DNA of 23,927 nucleotides from Sandaracinus sp. (GTDB lineage Bacteria > Myxococcota_A > Polyangia > Polyangiales > Houyiibacteriaceae), in assembly GCA_020633125.1 (NCBI GenBank), contig JACKEH010000064.1, positions 1 to 23,927 of the forward strand, in the 5' to 3' direction. This document shows positions 15,694 to 23,897 of the stretch, piece after piece; positions within the stretch are counted from its first letter, which is position 1; every line of letters begins with the position of its first letter. A program made the position numbers and the translations under genes. The notes under the pieces were generated by a model. The model did no database searches, had not been told where the DNA came from, and worked only from the letters and a program-made list of their open reading frames with translations.

Positions 15694-15709
15694 GCGACAT
15701 GCATGTCGC
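15694..15709. promoter_or_regulatory. 16-bp perfect palindrome between kinase and polA
   Basis: GCGACATGCATGTCGC is fully self-complementary with no spacer and sits between the divergent starts at 15562 and 15775. The flanking bases do not pair. The size and position suit a dimeric repressor or activator site acting on either gene. I cannot match it to a named operator. Confidence 0.5.
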
Positions 15710-15762
15710 ACCCACCGACGGCGCGCCCCCACCGGTGCGTGGGCGCCAGGCCACGCCTCGTG

Positions 15763-15768
15763 TACCGT
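15763..15768 (+). promoter_or_regulatory. -10-like hexamer of polA
   Basis: TACCGT lies six bases before the GTG at 15775, with no Shine-Dalgarno sequence. This fits a leaderless transcript. The -35 region is not recognisable. Confidence 0.35.
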
Positions 15769-15774
15769 CCCGCG

Positions 15775-18441
15775 GTGGCCAAAGAACGCGTGATCCTCGT
15801 CGACGGAAGCGCCCTCGTCTTCCGCGCCTTCTTCGCGATTCCTTCGGGGTTCGCGACCAGCGGCGGGCTGCCGACCAACGCGACCTACGGCTTCGCGCTG
15901 ATGTTTCGGAAGATCTTCGCGGGCAAGAAGCCCGGCTTCGGTGCCGTGATCTTCGACGCGCCGGGCAAGACCTTCCGGGATGAGAAATACCCCAAGTACA
16001 AGGCGCAGCGTCCTTCGATGCCGAGCGAGCTTCGCCAGCAGGTGTCCTGGATTCGAAAGCTCGTGCAGACCCAACGTTTCCCGATGCTCGAGGTGCCGGG
16101 CTTCGAAGCCGACGACGTCATCGGCACCTTGACGCGCATCGCGACCGAAGCCGGGCACGAGGTGCACGTCATCAGCAGCGACAAAGACTTCGCGCAGCTC
16201 GTGAGCGACCAAGTCCGCATGGTCGACACCATGAAGGACGTCTCCTACGACCCCGAGCTCGTCCGAAAGAAGTGGGGCGTTCGTCCGGAGAAGTTCATCG
16301 ATTTTCTCGCGCTGACCGGCGACAAGATCGACAACGTGCCGGGTGTGCCGGGCGTCGGTCCGAAGACGGCGATTCAACTCCTCGAGCAGTTCGGCGATCT
16401 CGAGGGGATTCTCGCGCACGCGGGTGAGCTCAAGGGCAAGACGAAGGAGCGCCTGATCGAGCACGCCGACGACGCGCGCCTCTCGAAGGAGCTGGTGACG
16501 ATCGACCAGCACGTGCCGCTCGAGGTCGGGCTCGACGATCTGCGTGTGCCCGATCCGGAGCCCTCGGAGGTGGACGCGCTCTACCGTGAGCTCGAGTTCT
16601 TCTCGCTCTTGAGCGGCGACGACGCGAAGGCGCAGGTCGAGGACGCGGACCTCGGGACGCTCGGCGCGGACGAGGTCGCGGGCTACTTCGAGGCGCTCGA
16701 CGCCGCCGCGGTGGTTCCGGTGTTCTCGGCGCCCGAGTCGACCGACCCCGACGCAACACCGGGCGATCCGTCGCCCGTGCACGGCGCGTTGCTCGGCATC
16801 GCGTTCGCGTCGTTGGCCGACGGGGGTGAGAGCGGTCGCTACGTGCCGAAGGACGCGTTCGACGACGCGATGCGCGCGTGGTTGGCGGACGGATCGAAGC
16901 GAAAGATCACCCACGACCTGCGCGACACGTCGACGATTCTCGAGCGCCACGGGCTCACGCTCGAAGGCGTGGTCGGCGACACGCGCCTCGCGTCGTTCCT
17001 GATCGATCCGACCCGCGACATCCCGCATCGCCTCGACCAGCTCGTGCGCCGCAACCTGCAGCGCACCTTGGTCGGCGAAGAGAGCGTGCGCGGCAAAGGC
17101 AGCGCGAAGAAGGCGCTCGCGGAGGTGTCGGTCGACAAGCTCGGCCCCTACGCGGCGCACCTCGCCGCGGCGGTCTCGGAGCTCTGGCCGATCCTGGAGC
17201 ATCTGCTCGAAGAGGAAGGGCAGCGTCGTTTCCTCGACGAGATCGAGCTCCCGCTCTCGCTCGTGCTCGCGCGCATGCAGCGGGTGGGCATCGGCGCCGA
17301 CGGCACGGTGCTCGAGACGCTCGGCCGCGAGTTCGAAGCACGTCGCGACGAGGTCGAGGCCGAGGTGCACGCGCTCGCGGGACGAACGTTCAACCTCGGC
17401 AGCGCGAAGCAGCTCGGCGAGGTGCTCTTCGACGAGCTGAAGCTGCCGGTGCTCAAGCGCACGAAGACCGGGTATTCGACCGCGGCCGACGTGCTCGAGC
17501 GCCTCGCGCCCAAACACCCCGTGGTCGCGCAGGTGCTGCGGTGGCGCGCGCTCGCGAAGCTCGTGAACACCTACACGCGGGTGCTGCGCGAAGCGATCGC
17601 GGAGGACGGTCGCATTCACTGTCGGATTCAGCAGACGGTCGGTGCGTCGGGTCGTCTCATCACCACCGACCCCGACCTGCAGCGCACGCCCATCCGTACC
17701 GACGACGGCAAACGCATTCGCGAGGCCTTCGTGCCGCGCTCGGGTTGGGTGCTCATCAGCGCCGACTGGAGCCAGATCGAGCTGCGAATCCTCGCGCACG
17801 TCACGCAGGACTCGCTCTTGCTCGAGGCGTTTCGCGAAGGCATCGACGTGCACCGCCGCACCGCGAGCCAGATTTTCGGCGTCGCGGGCGAGGACGTGAC
17901 CCCCGCGCAACGCAACGTCGGCAAGACGGTGAACTTCGCGACCATCTACGGCCAGGGCGCGACGGCGCTCGCGCAATCGCTCGACCTTCCTCGCAAGGAA
18001 GCCAAGGCGTTGATCGACCGCTACTTCGAGGCGTACGCCGGCGTGCGCACCTGGCTCGACGCGACGGTCGCGGAGGCCCACGCGAAAGGTTTCGTGGAGA
18101 CCTTGATGAACCGGCGCCGCTACGTGCCGGAGCTCTCGAGCCGCGATCCGACCGAACGTTCGTACGGCGAGCGCATCGCGACGAACACACCGATTCAGGG
18201 CTCGGCCGCGGACCTCTGCAAGCTCGCGATGCTGGACGTCGCGAAGGCTTTCGCCGACGAAGGCGTACAGGCCGAGATGCTGCTGCAGATTCACGACGAG
18301 CTGCTCTTCGAATGCCCGCCCGACGAGGTCGAGCGCGTCGAAGGGATCGTGCGGCGGTGCATGGAGAACGCGCTGGCGCTCGACGTGCCGCTGGTGGTCG
18401 ACGTCGGGCACGGCGCGAGCTGGGCGGACGCGAAGGCTTGA
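15775..18441 (+). CDS. polA: DNA polymerase I (5'-nuclease and polymerase; proofreading site degenerate)
   Basis: 888 residues; GTG at 15775 begins VAKERVILVDGSAL, the usual Pol I start. Residues 1-280 are the 5'-3' nuclease: EKYPKYKAQRP (70-80), EADDVIGTL (111-119), SSDKDFAQL (134-142), TGDKIDNVPGVPGVGPKTA (181-199). Residues about 300-480 have the 3'-5' exonuclease fold, but the catalytic acids are gone (see findings). Residues about 485-888 are the polymerase: motif A SADWSQIELR with Asp664, O-helix RNVGKTVNFATIYG (713-726) with Arg713, Lys717, Phe721 and Tyr725, NTPIQGSAAD (804-813), and motif C QIHDELLFE with Asp841. It acts in Okazaki fragment processing and excision repair. Phe721 predicts normal discrimination against dideoxynucleotides. 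Confidence 0.97.
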   Translation: MAKERVILVDGSALVFRAFFAIPSGFATSGGLPTNATYGFALMFRKIFAGKKPGFGAVIFDAPGKTFRDEKYPKYKAQRPSMPSELRQQVSWIRKLVQTQRFPMLEVPGFEADDVIGTLTRIATEAGHEVHVISSDKDFAQLVSDQVRMVDTMKDVSYDPELVRKKWGVRPEKFIDFLALTGDKIDNVPGVPGVGPKTAIQLLEQFGDLEGILAHAGELKGKTKERLIEHADDARLSKELVTIDQHVPLEVGLDDLRVPDPEPSEVDALYRELEFFSLLSGDDAKAQVEDADLGTLGADEVAGYFEALDAAAVVPVFSAPESTDPDATPGDPSPVHGALLGIAFASLADGGESGRYVPKDAFDDAMRAWLADGSKRKITHDLRDTSTILERHGLTLEGVVGDTRLASFLIDPTRDIPHRLDQLVRRNLQRTLVGEESVRGKGSAKKALAEVSVDKLGPYAAHLAAAVSELWPILEHLLEEEGQRRFLDEIELPLSLVLARMQRVGIGADGTVLETLGREFEARRDEVEAEVHALAGRTFNLGSAKQLGEVLFDELKLPVLKRTKTGYSTAADVLERLAPKHPVVAQVLRWRALAKLVNTYTRVLREAIAEDGRIHCRIQQTVGASGRLITTDPDLQRTPIRTDDGKRIREAFVPRSGWVLISADWSQIELRILAHVTQDSLLLEAFREGIDVHRRTASQIFGVAGEDVTPAQRNVGKTVNFATIYGQGATALAQSLDLPRKEAKALIDRYFEAYAGVRTWLDATVAEAHAKGFVETLMNRRRYVPELSSRDPTERSYGERIATNTPIQGSAADLCKLAMLDVAKAFADEGVQAEMLLQIHDELLFECPPDEVERVEGIVRRCMENALALDVPLVVDVGHGASWADAKA

Positions 18442-18483
18442 GACTCGTGCCGACCGAGAGCTCGGCGTGAGACGTCGCGCGCC

Positions 18484-18548
18484 ACGGTTCACGGGACGGA
18501 GAACGGCGCCAACCGTCCGCGCCCTCGGAAGCGCGACCGACGAGGTCG
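18484..18548. terminator. Hairpins in the convergent polA / histidine-kinase gap
   Basis: GGACGG (18494-18499) pairs with CCGTCC (18513-18518); alternatively ACGGTT (18484-18489) pairs with AACCGT (18511-18516). CGACC/GGTCG (18534-18548) follows, and CCGAG/CTCGG (18454-18465) lies near the polA stop. There are no T-runs. These are plausible intrinsic or processing hairpins for two facing genes. Confidence 0.3.
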
Positions 18549-18565
18549 TCCCGCGCCGTCGACGC

Positions 18566-19297
18566 TCACGCGGTCGGCAACCCCACCTCGAACGTGGTCC
18601 GCGCTTCCCCGCGTTTGAACGTCAGCCAACCGCCCATGCGCTCGACCAACGTACGCGCGATGACCAAACCGAGCCCCGATCCGCCCTCGCGGCGCTTGGT
18701 GCTCGCGAACGGGACGAAGAGGTCGTCGATCTGCGCGCGTGGTACGCCGAGGCCACCGTCGACGACGCGAATGCAGGTGAGCTCGCGCGCGACGTCGACT
18801 CGGACGTGGGCCCAAGGGCGCCCGCCGGCGGCCGCGTCGATGGCGTTCTCGACGAGGTTTCGTAACGCGTGCACGAGCTCCTCGTGATGCCCGAGCACGT
18901 GGCACTCGGAAGGACAACGCGCGGCCACGATCACGCCGACCGCGCGTGCACGCGCTCGGGTCAGCTCGAGCACCTCGTCGATCAGCGGCGCCAGCGCGAT
19001 CACGCGGGGCGGTCCCGGCTCTTCTTCGCCCGCGAGCGCGCGCAGCGCGTGCAGCAACGCGCCCGCACGCCGCGCCACACGGGAGATCGCGTGCGTGGCC
19101 GCCGCGAGGCTCGCGACGTCGCTCGGATTCGTCGCCAGACCCCGCACGATGCGATCGGCATGAAGGGAGATCTCTTGGAGCGGTCCCACGAGCTCGTGGG
19201 CGACCGAGCCGACGAAGACGCTCGCCGCGTCCGGTGCGCGTTCCCGAAATCCGGACTCGACGCGCCGGCGTGCCCCCCCCGCTTGGCTCTCGCTCAT
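18566..19297 (-). CDS. Soluble histidine kinase without a sensor domain
   Basis: 243 residues from ATG 19297. The dimerisation/phosphoacceptor motif is VAHELVGPLQEI (32-43) with His34. The ATPase part has the N box LRNLVENAIDAA (145-156), G1 DGGLG (180-184), the F-box region LFVPFASTKR and G2 GGSGLGL (205-211). It therefore appears catalytically complete. The N-terminal 25 residues have no sensor domain and no membrane segment, so the signal must come from a partner. No cognate response regulator with a receiver is in the window. The nearest neighbour upstream on the same strand is a STAND regulator with a winged-helix output 203 bp away. A GTG at 19324 is an alternative start. TACACC, six bases before the ATG, may be a -10. 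Confidence 0.87.
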   Translation of the reverse strand: MSESQAGGARRRVESGFRERAPDAASVFVGSVAHELVGPLQEISLHADRIVRGLATNPSDVASLAAATHAISRVARRAGALLHALRALAGEEEPGPPRVIALAPLIDEVLELTRARARAVGVIVAARCPSECHVLGHHEELVHALRNLVENAIDAAAGGRPWAHVRVDVARELTCIRVVDGGLGVPRAQIDDLFVPFASTKRREGGSGLGLVIARTLVERMGGWLTFKRGEARTTFEVGLPTA

Positions 19298-19354
19298 GGG
19301 ATGGGTGTACCCGCTCGCGCGCACGCCCTTCTTACTTCGTCTTTCGGCGCGACA

Positions 19355-19371
19355 GACCGCGAAGCGCGGTC
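19355..19371 (-). terminator. Strong hairpin between the STAND regulator and the histidine kinase
   Basis: GACCGCG (19355-19361) and CGCGGTC (19365-19371) form a perfect 7-bp stem with a 3-base loop. On the - strand it follows the regulator stop by 128 bases and precedes the kinase start by 58. It may terminate the regulator transcript or attenuate read-through. No T-run follows. Apart from this stem the 202-bp gap shows no gene. Confidence 0.4.
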
Positions 19372-19499
19372 GCTCACGCACAACTTCGCGCCCGCCTCGA
19401 CCTCCTCGCGTCGACGTTCGTCCGCGCGCCGATCGCAGCACGCGTTCCGCACGTGAGCGGACGTCGCGACGGCTCGCGTCTCTCGCCGACCATGCGAGC

Positions 19500-22400
19500 T
19501 CAGCTCGTCGGAGCCCGCGTCGAGACGGCCACGCACGCGTCGACGTCGTCGGCGATGCGCCACCCGCCCCCGCTTCGTTCGACGACCTCTCGACCCGGCA
19601 ACGCTTCCTGCAGGCTCTTCCGTAGTCGGTTGATCGCCACGTAGAGCGTGTTGCGATGCTGGAGCGGGTGGTACTCGGCCACCTGCCAGACCTGCGTGTA
19701 GAGCGTGCCCGCGTCCACCGGCGCACCACGCGCCCTCACCAGCGCCGAGAGCAACGCGCACTGCAACGCGCGCCCGGGAATCTCGACCTCGCCGCGTCGC
19801 GCGACGATGCGACCCTCGAGCTCGTCCACCAAGAGCTCGCGACGCGAGCGCTCCCGCTCGACGTCGAGACGTGTGGCCGCGCGACGACCGTGACGATCGA
19901 CGAGGTAACAATCGACCGCGTCGACCAGACCGAGGTGGGCGAGCAACGCCACCGCGCCCGGCGCGACGGCCGATGCGCCGCCGTCGATCGCGGCACGAAG
20001 CACGTTCGAGTAGACGGTCGAGCGCTCGGGATCGAGCTCTCGGAGCGCGTCGTCGAGCACGTCGTCCGGCGCGCGCCCGCGGTGAGTACGGCGCGCGAGG
20101 GCCGCCGCGACCACCGCGGTGCCGACCTCGATCGCGCGAAGCCCGCCGCGGCTCGCCAGCTCGCGCGCTTGCTGCAACGTCGACTCCGCGAGCACCAGAT
20201 CGGTCCGCCGTCCCCGCGCGACGTAGGCCGCGGCGAGAACCAAGAGCGCGCGCGGCGTCGTAGGCCCGACCGGTCGGCGTGACCTCTCGACCTCGCGCGA
20301 CGAGCACACGCGTCGCGGCCTCCGCGCGTCCGATCGCGGCGTCGAGCTCGCCGCCCACGAGGTCGGCCGCCGCGTGCTCGACGTCGAGCGTCTCCGCGCC
20401 ACGAAGCCCCTCGAGCGTCCGGCGCGCGTCGTCGAGATGCTCGCGCGCCTTCACCACGTCACCTTCGATCGTGAACGCGTGCGCGTGGGCGCGGTGCGCG
20501 TTGGCCCGGGCGCGCGGACCGAGGAAGGCGCTGGCGAGCGCCCGATCGGCGAGCTCGTGCGCGAGCGTGGTCTGCATCGACTCGGCCGCGAGCAACGCGC
20601 GCTGCGCGAGCGAACGCGTGACGAACGACCGAAGGCCCGCCGCCCGCGCGTCTTCGGTCGCGCGTTGCGCCAAGCCGAGGCCGTCGAGGAGCCGCCCGCT
20701 CTCGGCCAAGGCGGCGCCGCCGAAATGACCCGCGAGGTACGCGTTGATCGTGTCGCCTTCGCGGCGCAGGTCGTCGTGCGCTTCCAGGAGCTCGGCGCTC
20801 GCCGCGCGGGGCTCTCCGTCCGCATGACGCACGATCGCTTGGTAGAGCGAGATGACGCGACGCCGCAGGCCCGCGACCTCGATCCGGCGTACGGCGACGC
20901 GCGCACGCTCCATGTCCTCGGCGCCGACCGCGGCGAGCGTCTCGAGCATCGCGACCTGGTTTCGGAGGTCGACCAGCCCCGTCAGGACGAGCTCGTCACG
21001 CGCACGCACACACTCGGCGAGCGCCTCTTCGAAACGCTCTTCGAAGAGCCAGGTCAGGGTGCGTGCCCAGCGTCCTCGCGCGCGTTGGGCGACGCTCGGG
21101 GGCGCGAGCTCGTCGAGCGCGGCGTCCACCATCGCGCGCGCCCGTTCGCCCTCCCCGCCGTAGCTCGCGACGATCGCGCTCTGAAGGCGCGCGTGAAAAC
21201 GCGTCGACGCGTCGGGCGCGCTCGCGACGGCACGGGCAAAGTCGGCTTCCGCCGCGACGAGGTCGCCGCGGCGTTGGGCGATCTCGCCGGAGAGCGCGAA
21301 GAAGCGGGTCTGCTCGAGGGGCGTTCGGGTCTGCCCGACGCGCGCGAGCGCTTCGGACGCACGCTCGACCAACGAGGCACGCACGAGGCAACGCGCGAGG
21401 AGCAGGTCGATGCTCACGCGACGGTCGGGCAGCGCCTCGCGCAGCTGCTCGAGCGGGGCCAACAAGAGGTGGTCGCTGCCCGCGGCGGCGAGCTTCGAAT
21501 GCCCGCCTTCGACGCGGCGCCACGCCTCCTCGGGCTCACCGGCCGCCAGCGCGAGCGTGATGGCGTCGACCGCGTGAAGCACGCTGCCTCCGGCTTCGAC
21601 CTCGGCGCCGCAGAGCGTCGCGGCGTCGAGGCGCGCGTGACGCCGCTCTTCGTCCGTCGCGCGCGACATGCGGGCCTCGCGCACCAAATCGTGCGCGACG
21701 AGCCGAGCGCTCTCGACGTCGATCAGAAAGCGCCGCTCGAGCTCCGCGACCGCGTCGTCGGTGCCTTCGCCGAAGAGCGCGCGTGCGGCGGAGACGAGCG
21801 GTCGGTGAGGCGCGACGGAGACGACGGCGAGCAGGCGCCGCGCGAGCGGCGAGAGCTCGTCGAGCGAACGACCCAGCGAGTCGTCACCCGCGCCGCCGAC
21901 CAGAAGACGTCGAATGTGGAAGGGGCTGCCGTGCGTGGAGCGCATCAGCGACGAAGGCTCCGGACGCGCGACCTGCAGCCGCTCGGCGAGCACGTCCATC
22001 ATGCGCGTCGCCGCGTCCGGATCGAGCGGACCGAGCGTCGTCACGAGCGGGGGCGATCCGTCCGGCCGAAGGCGAATCTCACGACGCGACGCGACGAAGA
22101 TTCGGCTTCGCCGCACGTGCCGCGAGAAGTGCGCGAGCGCCTCGGCGACCGGCTCGGGCGGCAAGTGGTGCACGTCGTCGAGGAAGATCAGGTAGGGGCG
22201 CTCGTCGAGAAGCCCCGCGAGCAACCCGAGCTGCTCGGTGAGGTGCGCGACCTCCGTCGGCTGGCCGCTGCGGGGCTCCGGTGGCGCGCCGATCGCGGCG
22301 AGCAGCTCCGCGAGCGCGCGGGTGGTCGACTCGCCTTCGCGAAGCTCGAGGTGCACCGGGACGGCCTCGCGCCACGCGTCGCGCTCGCGCACCTCGGCCA

Positions 22401-22587
22401 TGGCTCGGTAGACGAGCTCCGTCTTCCCGATGCCTCCGACGCCGTAGACGAGGAAGACGACCTCGTCGTCGAGGTGCCGAAGAATTCGATCGAGCTCGGC
22501 GCGACGGCCTGCGAACCCGCGCACGGGACGCGGAAACGGCCGCACGCCGCCCGGACCGGACGGCATCTCCGAACGTCGCACCACCAC
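19500..22587 (-). CDS. STAND ATPase / TPR regulator with C-terminal OmpR-type DNA-binding domain, frameshifted
   Basis: Read with one frameshift the product has about 1029 residues. The GTG at 22587 is preceded by a -10-like TACGCT; ATG 22566 is the alternative. N-terminus: P-loop GVGGIGKTE (49-57) and Walker B LIFLDDVH (133-140), then VASRREIRL (sensor 1-like), typical of STAND/NB-ARC signal ATPases. The middle is alpha-helical and TPR-like. The C-terminal 100 residues form a winged helix (DAGTLYTQVW, then TLYVAINRLRKSLQE as recognition helix, then RSGGGWRI). The helical part ends in frame at AYDAARAL; beyond it this frame becomes Arg/Gly-rich noise to 19294. The winged-helix frame is open from 20402 to 19500 and becomes protein-like exactly there (RALLVLAAAYVARG). 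The family are ligand-sensing transcription activators (MalT/AfsR-like logic); the ligand is unknown. Confidence 0.85.
20246..20254 (-). other. Frameshift site in the STAND regulator (GC dinucleotide run)
   Basis: The run GCGCGCGCG lies at the point where coding character changes frame. Two more bases (one extra GC unit) would join AYDAAR directly to ALLVLAAAYVARG and make the whole gene 3090 bases, a multiple of three. It may be a real slippage mutation, a switch, or a sequencing error. Confidence 0.75.
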
Positions 22588-22595
22588 CGGGCGCT

Positions 22596-22601
22596 AGCGT
22601 A
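22596..22601 (-). promoter_or_regulatory. -10-like hexamer of the STAND regulator gene
   Basis: TACGCT on the - strand (22601-22596), preceded by TGC like an extended -10, lies eight bases before the GTG at 22587. A small stem GCGGG-TTTC-CCCGC (22611-22624) lies just upstream. The rest of the 176-bp gap to 22763 shows no gene. Confidence 0.38.
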
Positions 22602-22763
22602 GCAGGCGATGCGGGTTTCCCCGCGCGGCGTCGCGATGCGCGCACGGAGCGATAGGCGCGTCGGACGTTCACGCGTCGGTGTGGAGCGACAGGTCGCCGC
22701 GGCGTCGCTCGTCTCGACGAGGAGCCGAAAGCACCCTCGAACGGGACGCGCGAACGATGACGC

Positions 22764-23897
22764 TCAGGCGACGAGGTGACCCGCGACGCGCGCCAACGCT
22801 CCGAGGTCGTGGACGTCTTCTTCGAGCGCGGGGACCTGCACGAACACGACGTCTTTGCCGACCTTCGAACGCAGCAGGTCGCCCTCGATGCGGTCCGCGA
22901 CGCCACGCAGGCGCTCGTCCTCGAGCGCACGACGCATGCGGTCGACGGCACGCGGCGCATCAAGCGCGGGCTCGACCCGATGCACCTCGGCCTCGAGCTC
23001 GGCGGTCGTGCCTTGGGGCTCGGGAAGCAACGCGTGCACGCCGTTGAGCACGACGGCGTCGCGACGCATGCCGGCCTCGCGGAGGCGATCGCTGAAGAAG
23101 AGCGCCTCTTGAATCGCGAGCGGCGCCGGCGAGGTGACCACGACGAACGCGACCTCGGGCGAGCGCAACGCACCGCTGACCTCGGCCGCGCGCTGGCGGA
23201 AGCCGCCGAAGAGATCGTTGATGCCAGTAACGAACTCGGCGACCTGCTCGAGGAAGCCCGCGCCAGTGAACTTGCCCAGGCTGCGGAGCAAGAAGGCGGC
23301 GCCCTTGCCGACGAGGCTGAAGCTCATCTTGCCGGCGCCCTCGAAAGCCTGGAGGAACCAGCGGATGGCCGGGCTGTCGATGGCGTCGACCAGACGCTCG
23401 GGCGCGTCGAGAAAGTCGAGCGCGTTCGAGGTCGGCGGGGTGTCGAGGACGATGAGGTCCCACTGCGGGTTCTGCCGCACCGCGTGGAGCTTCTCCATCG
23501 CCATGTATTCCTGCGTGCCCGCGAGGGAACCGGCGACGTAGTTGTAGATGCGGTTGCCGAGGATTCGGTCACGCACCTCGGGGGTCGACGCGTATTGCGC
23601 GACGAGCGCGTCGAAGGTGCGCTTCGTGTCGAGCATCATCGCGTAGAGCTCGCCGTCGGCCGAGAGGCCGTGCTCCTCGAAGAGCCTCGCGGGCACCCGC
23701 TGCTCGTCGACCGTCATCTCGTCCAAGCCGAGGCTGTTGGCGAGCCGGCGGGCGGGGTCGATGGTCAGGCAGAGCACCTTGCGGCCCTGGGAAGCGGCGT
23801 GAAGCGCCAACGCGGCCGCGGTCGTGGTCTTGCCCACGCCTCCGCTGCCGACCGTCACGACGACTCGATGCGTCGCCAGAACTTCCGCGAGGCCCAT
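22764..23897 (-). CDS. ArsA/Get3-family ATPase (signature lysine missing)
   Basis: 377 residues from ATG 23897; an in-frame GTG at 23915 is the alternative, and TAAGCC eight bases before the ATG favours 23897. The deviant Walker A is GSGGVGKTTT (17-26); the family's ADP/ATP sensing loop LTIDPARRLANSLGL (44-58) and the Walker B/switch LIVLDTPPT (148-156) are clear, and FVQVPALEEDVHDL near the C-terminus is conserved in actinobacterial and myxobacterial homologues. These are dimeric cytosolic ATPases related to arsenite-efflux and tail-anchored-protein targeting factors; the role of this subgroup is not settled. No ars genes are present, so arsenic resistance is unlikely. A paired subunit gene may lie upstream, beyond the right edge of the window. 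Confidence 0.9.
   Translation of the reverse strand: MGLAEVLATHRVVVTVGSGGVGKTTTAAALALHAASQGRKVLCLTIDPARRLANSLGLDEMTVDEQRVPARLFEEHGLSADGELYAMMLDTKRTFDALVAQYASTPEVRDRILGNRIYNYVAGSLAGTQEYMAMEKLHAVRQNPQWDLIVLDTPPTSNALDFLDAPERLVDAIDSPAIRWFLQAFEGAGKMSFSLVGKGAAFLLRSLGKFTGAGFLEQVAEFVTGINDLFGGFRQRAAEVSGALRSPEVAFVVVTSPAPLAIQEALFFSDRLREAGMRRDAVVLNGVHALLPEPQGTTAELEAEVHRVEPALDAPRAVDRMRRALEDERLRGVADRIEGDLLRSKVGKDVVFVQVPALEEDVHDLGALARVAGHLVA

Noticed and set aside
15418..18492. Long open frame (1024 codons) on the - strand opposite polA
   Set aside because: polA is unambiguous on the + strand with all motifs. The antisense translation is Arg/His/Leu/Val-rich without recognisable domains.
19294..20245. Continuation of the STAND frame past the GC run to 19294 as genuine C-terminus
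   Set aside because: After AYDAARAL the translation becomes low-complexity Arg/Gly/Ala, while the shifted frame gives helices and a proper winged-helix domain.
20374..22602. 742-codon open frame on the + strand opposite the STAND regulator
   Set aside because: The - strand frame has P-loop, Walker B and helical repeats; this one has no motif.
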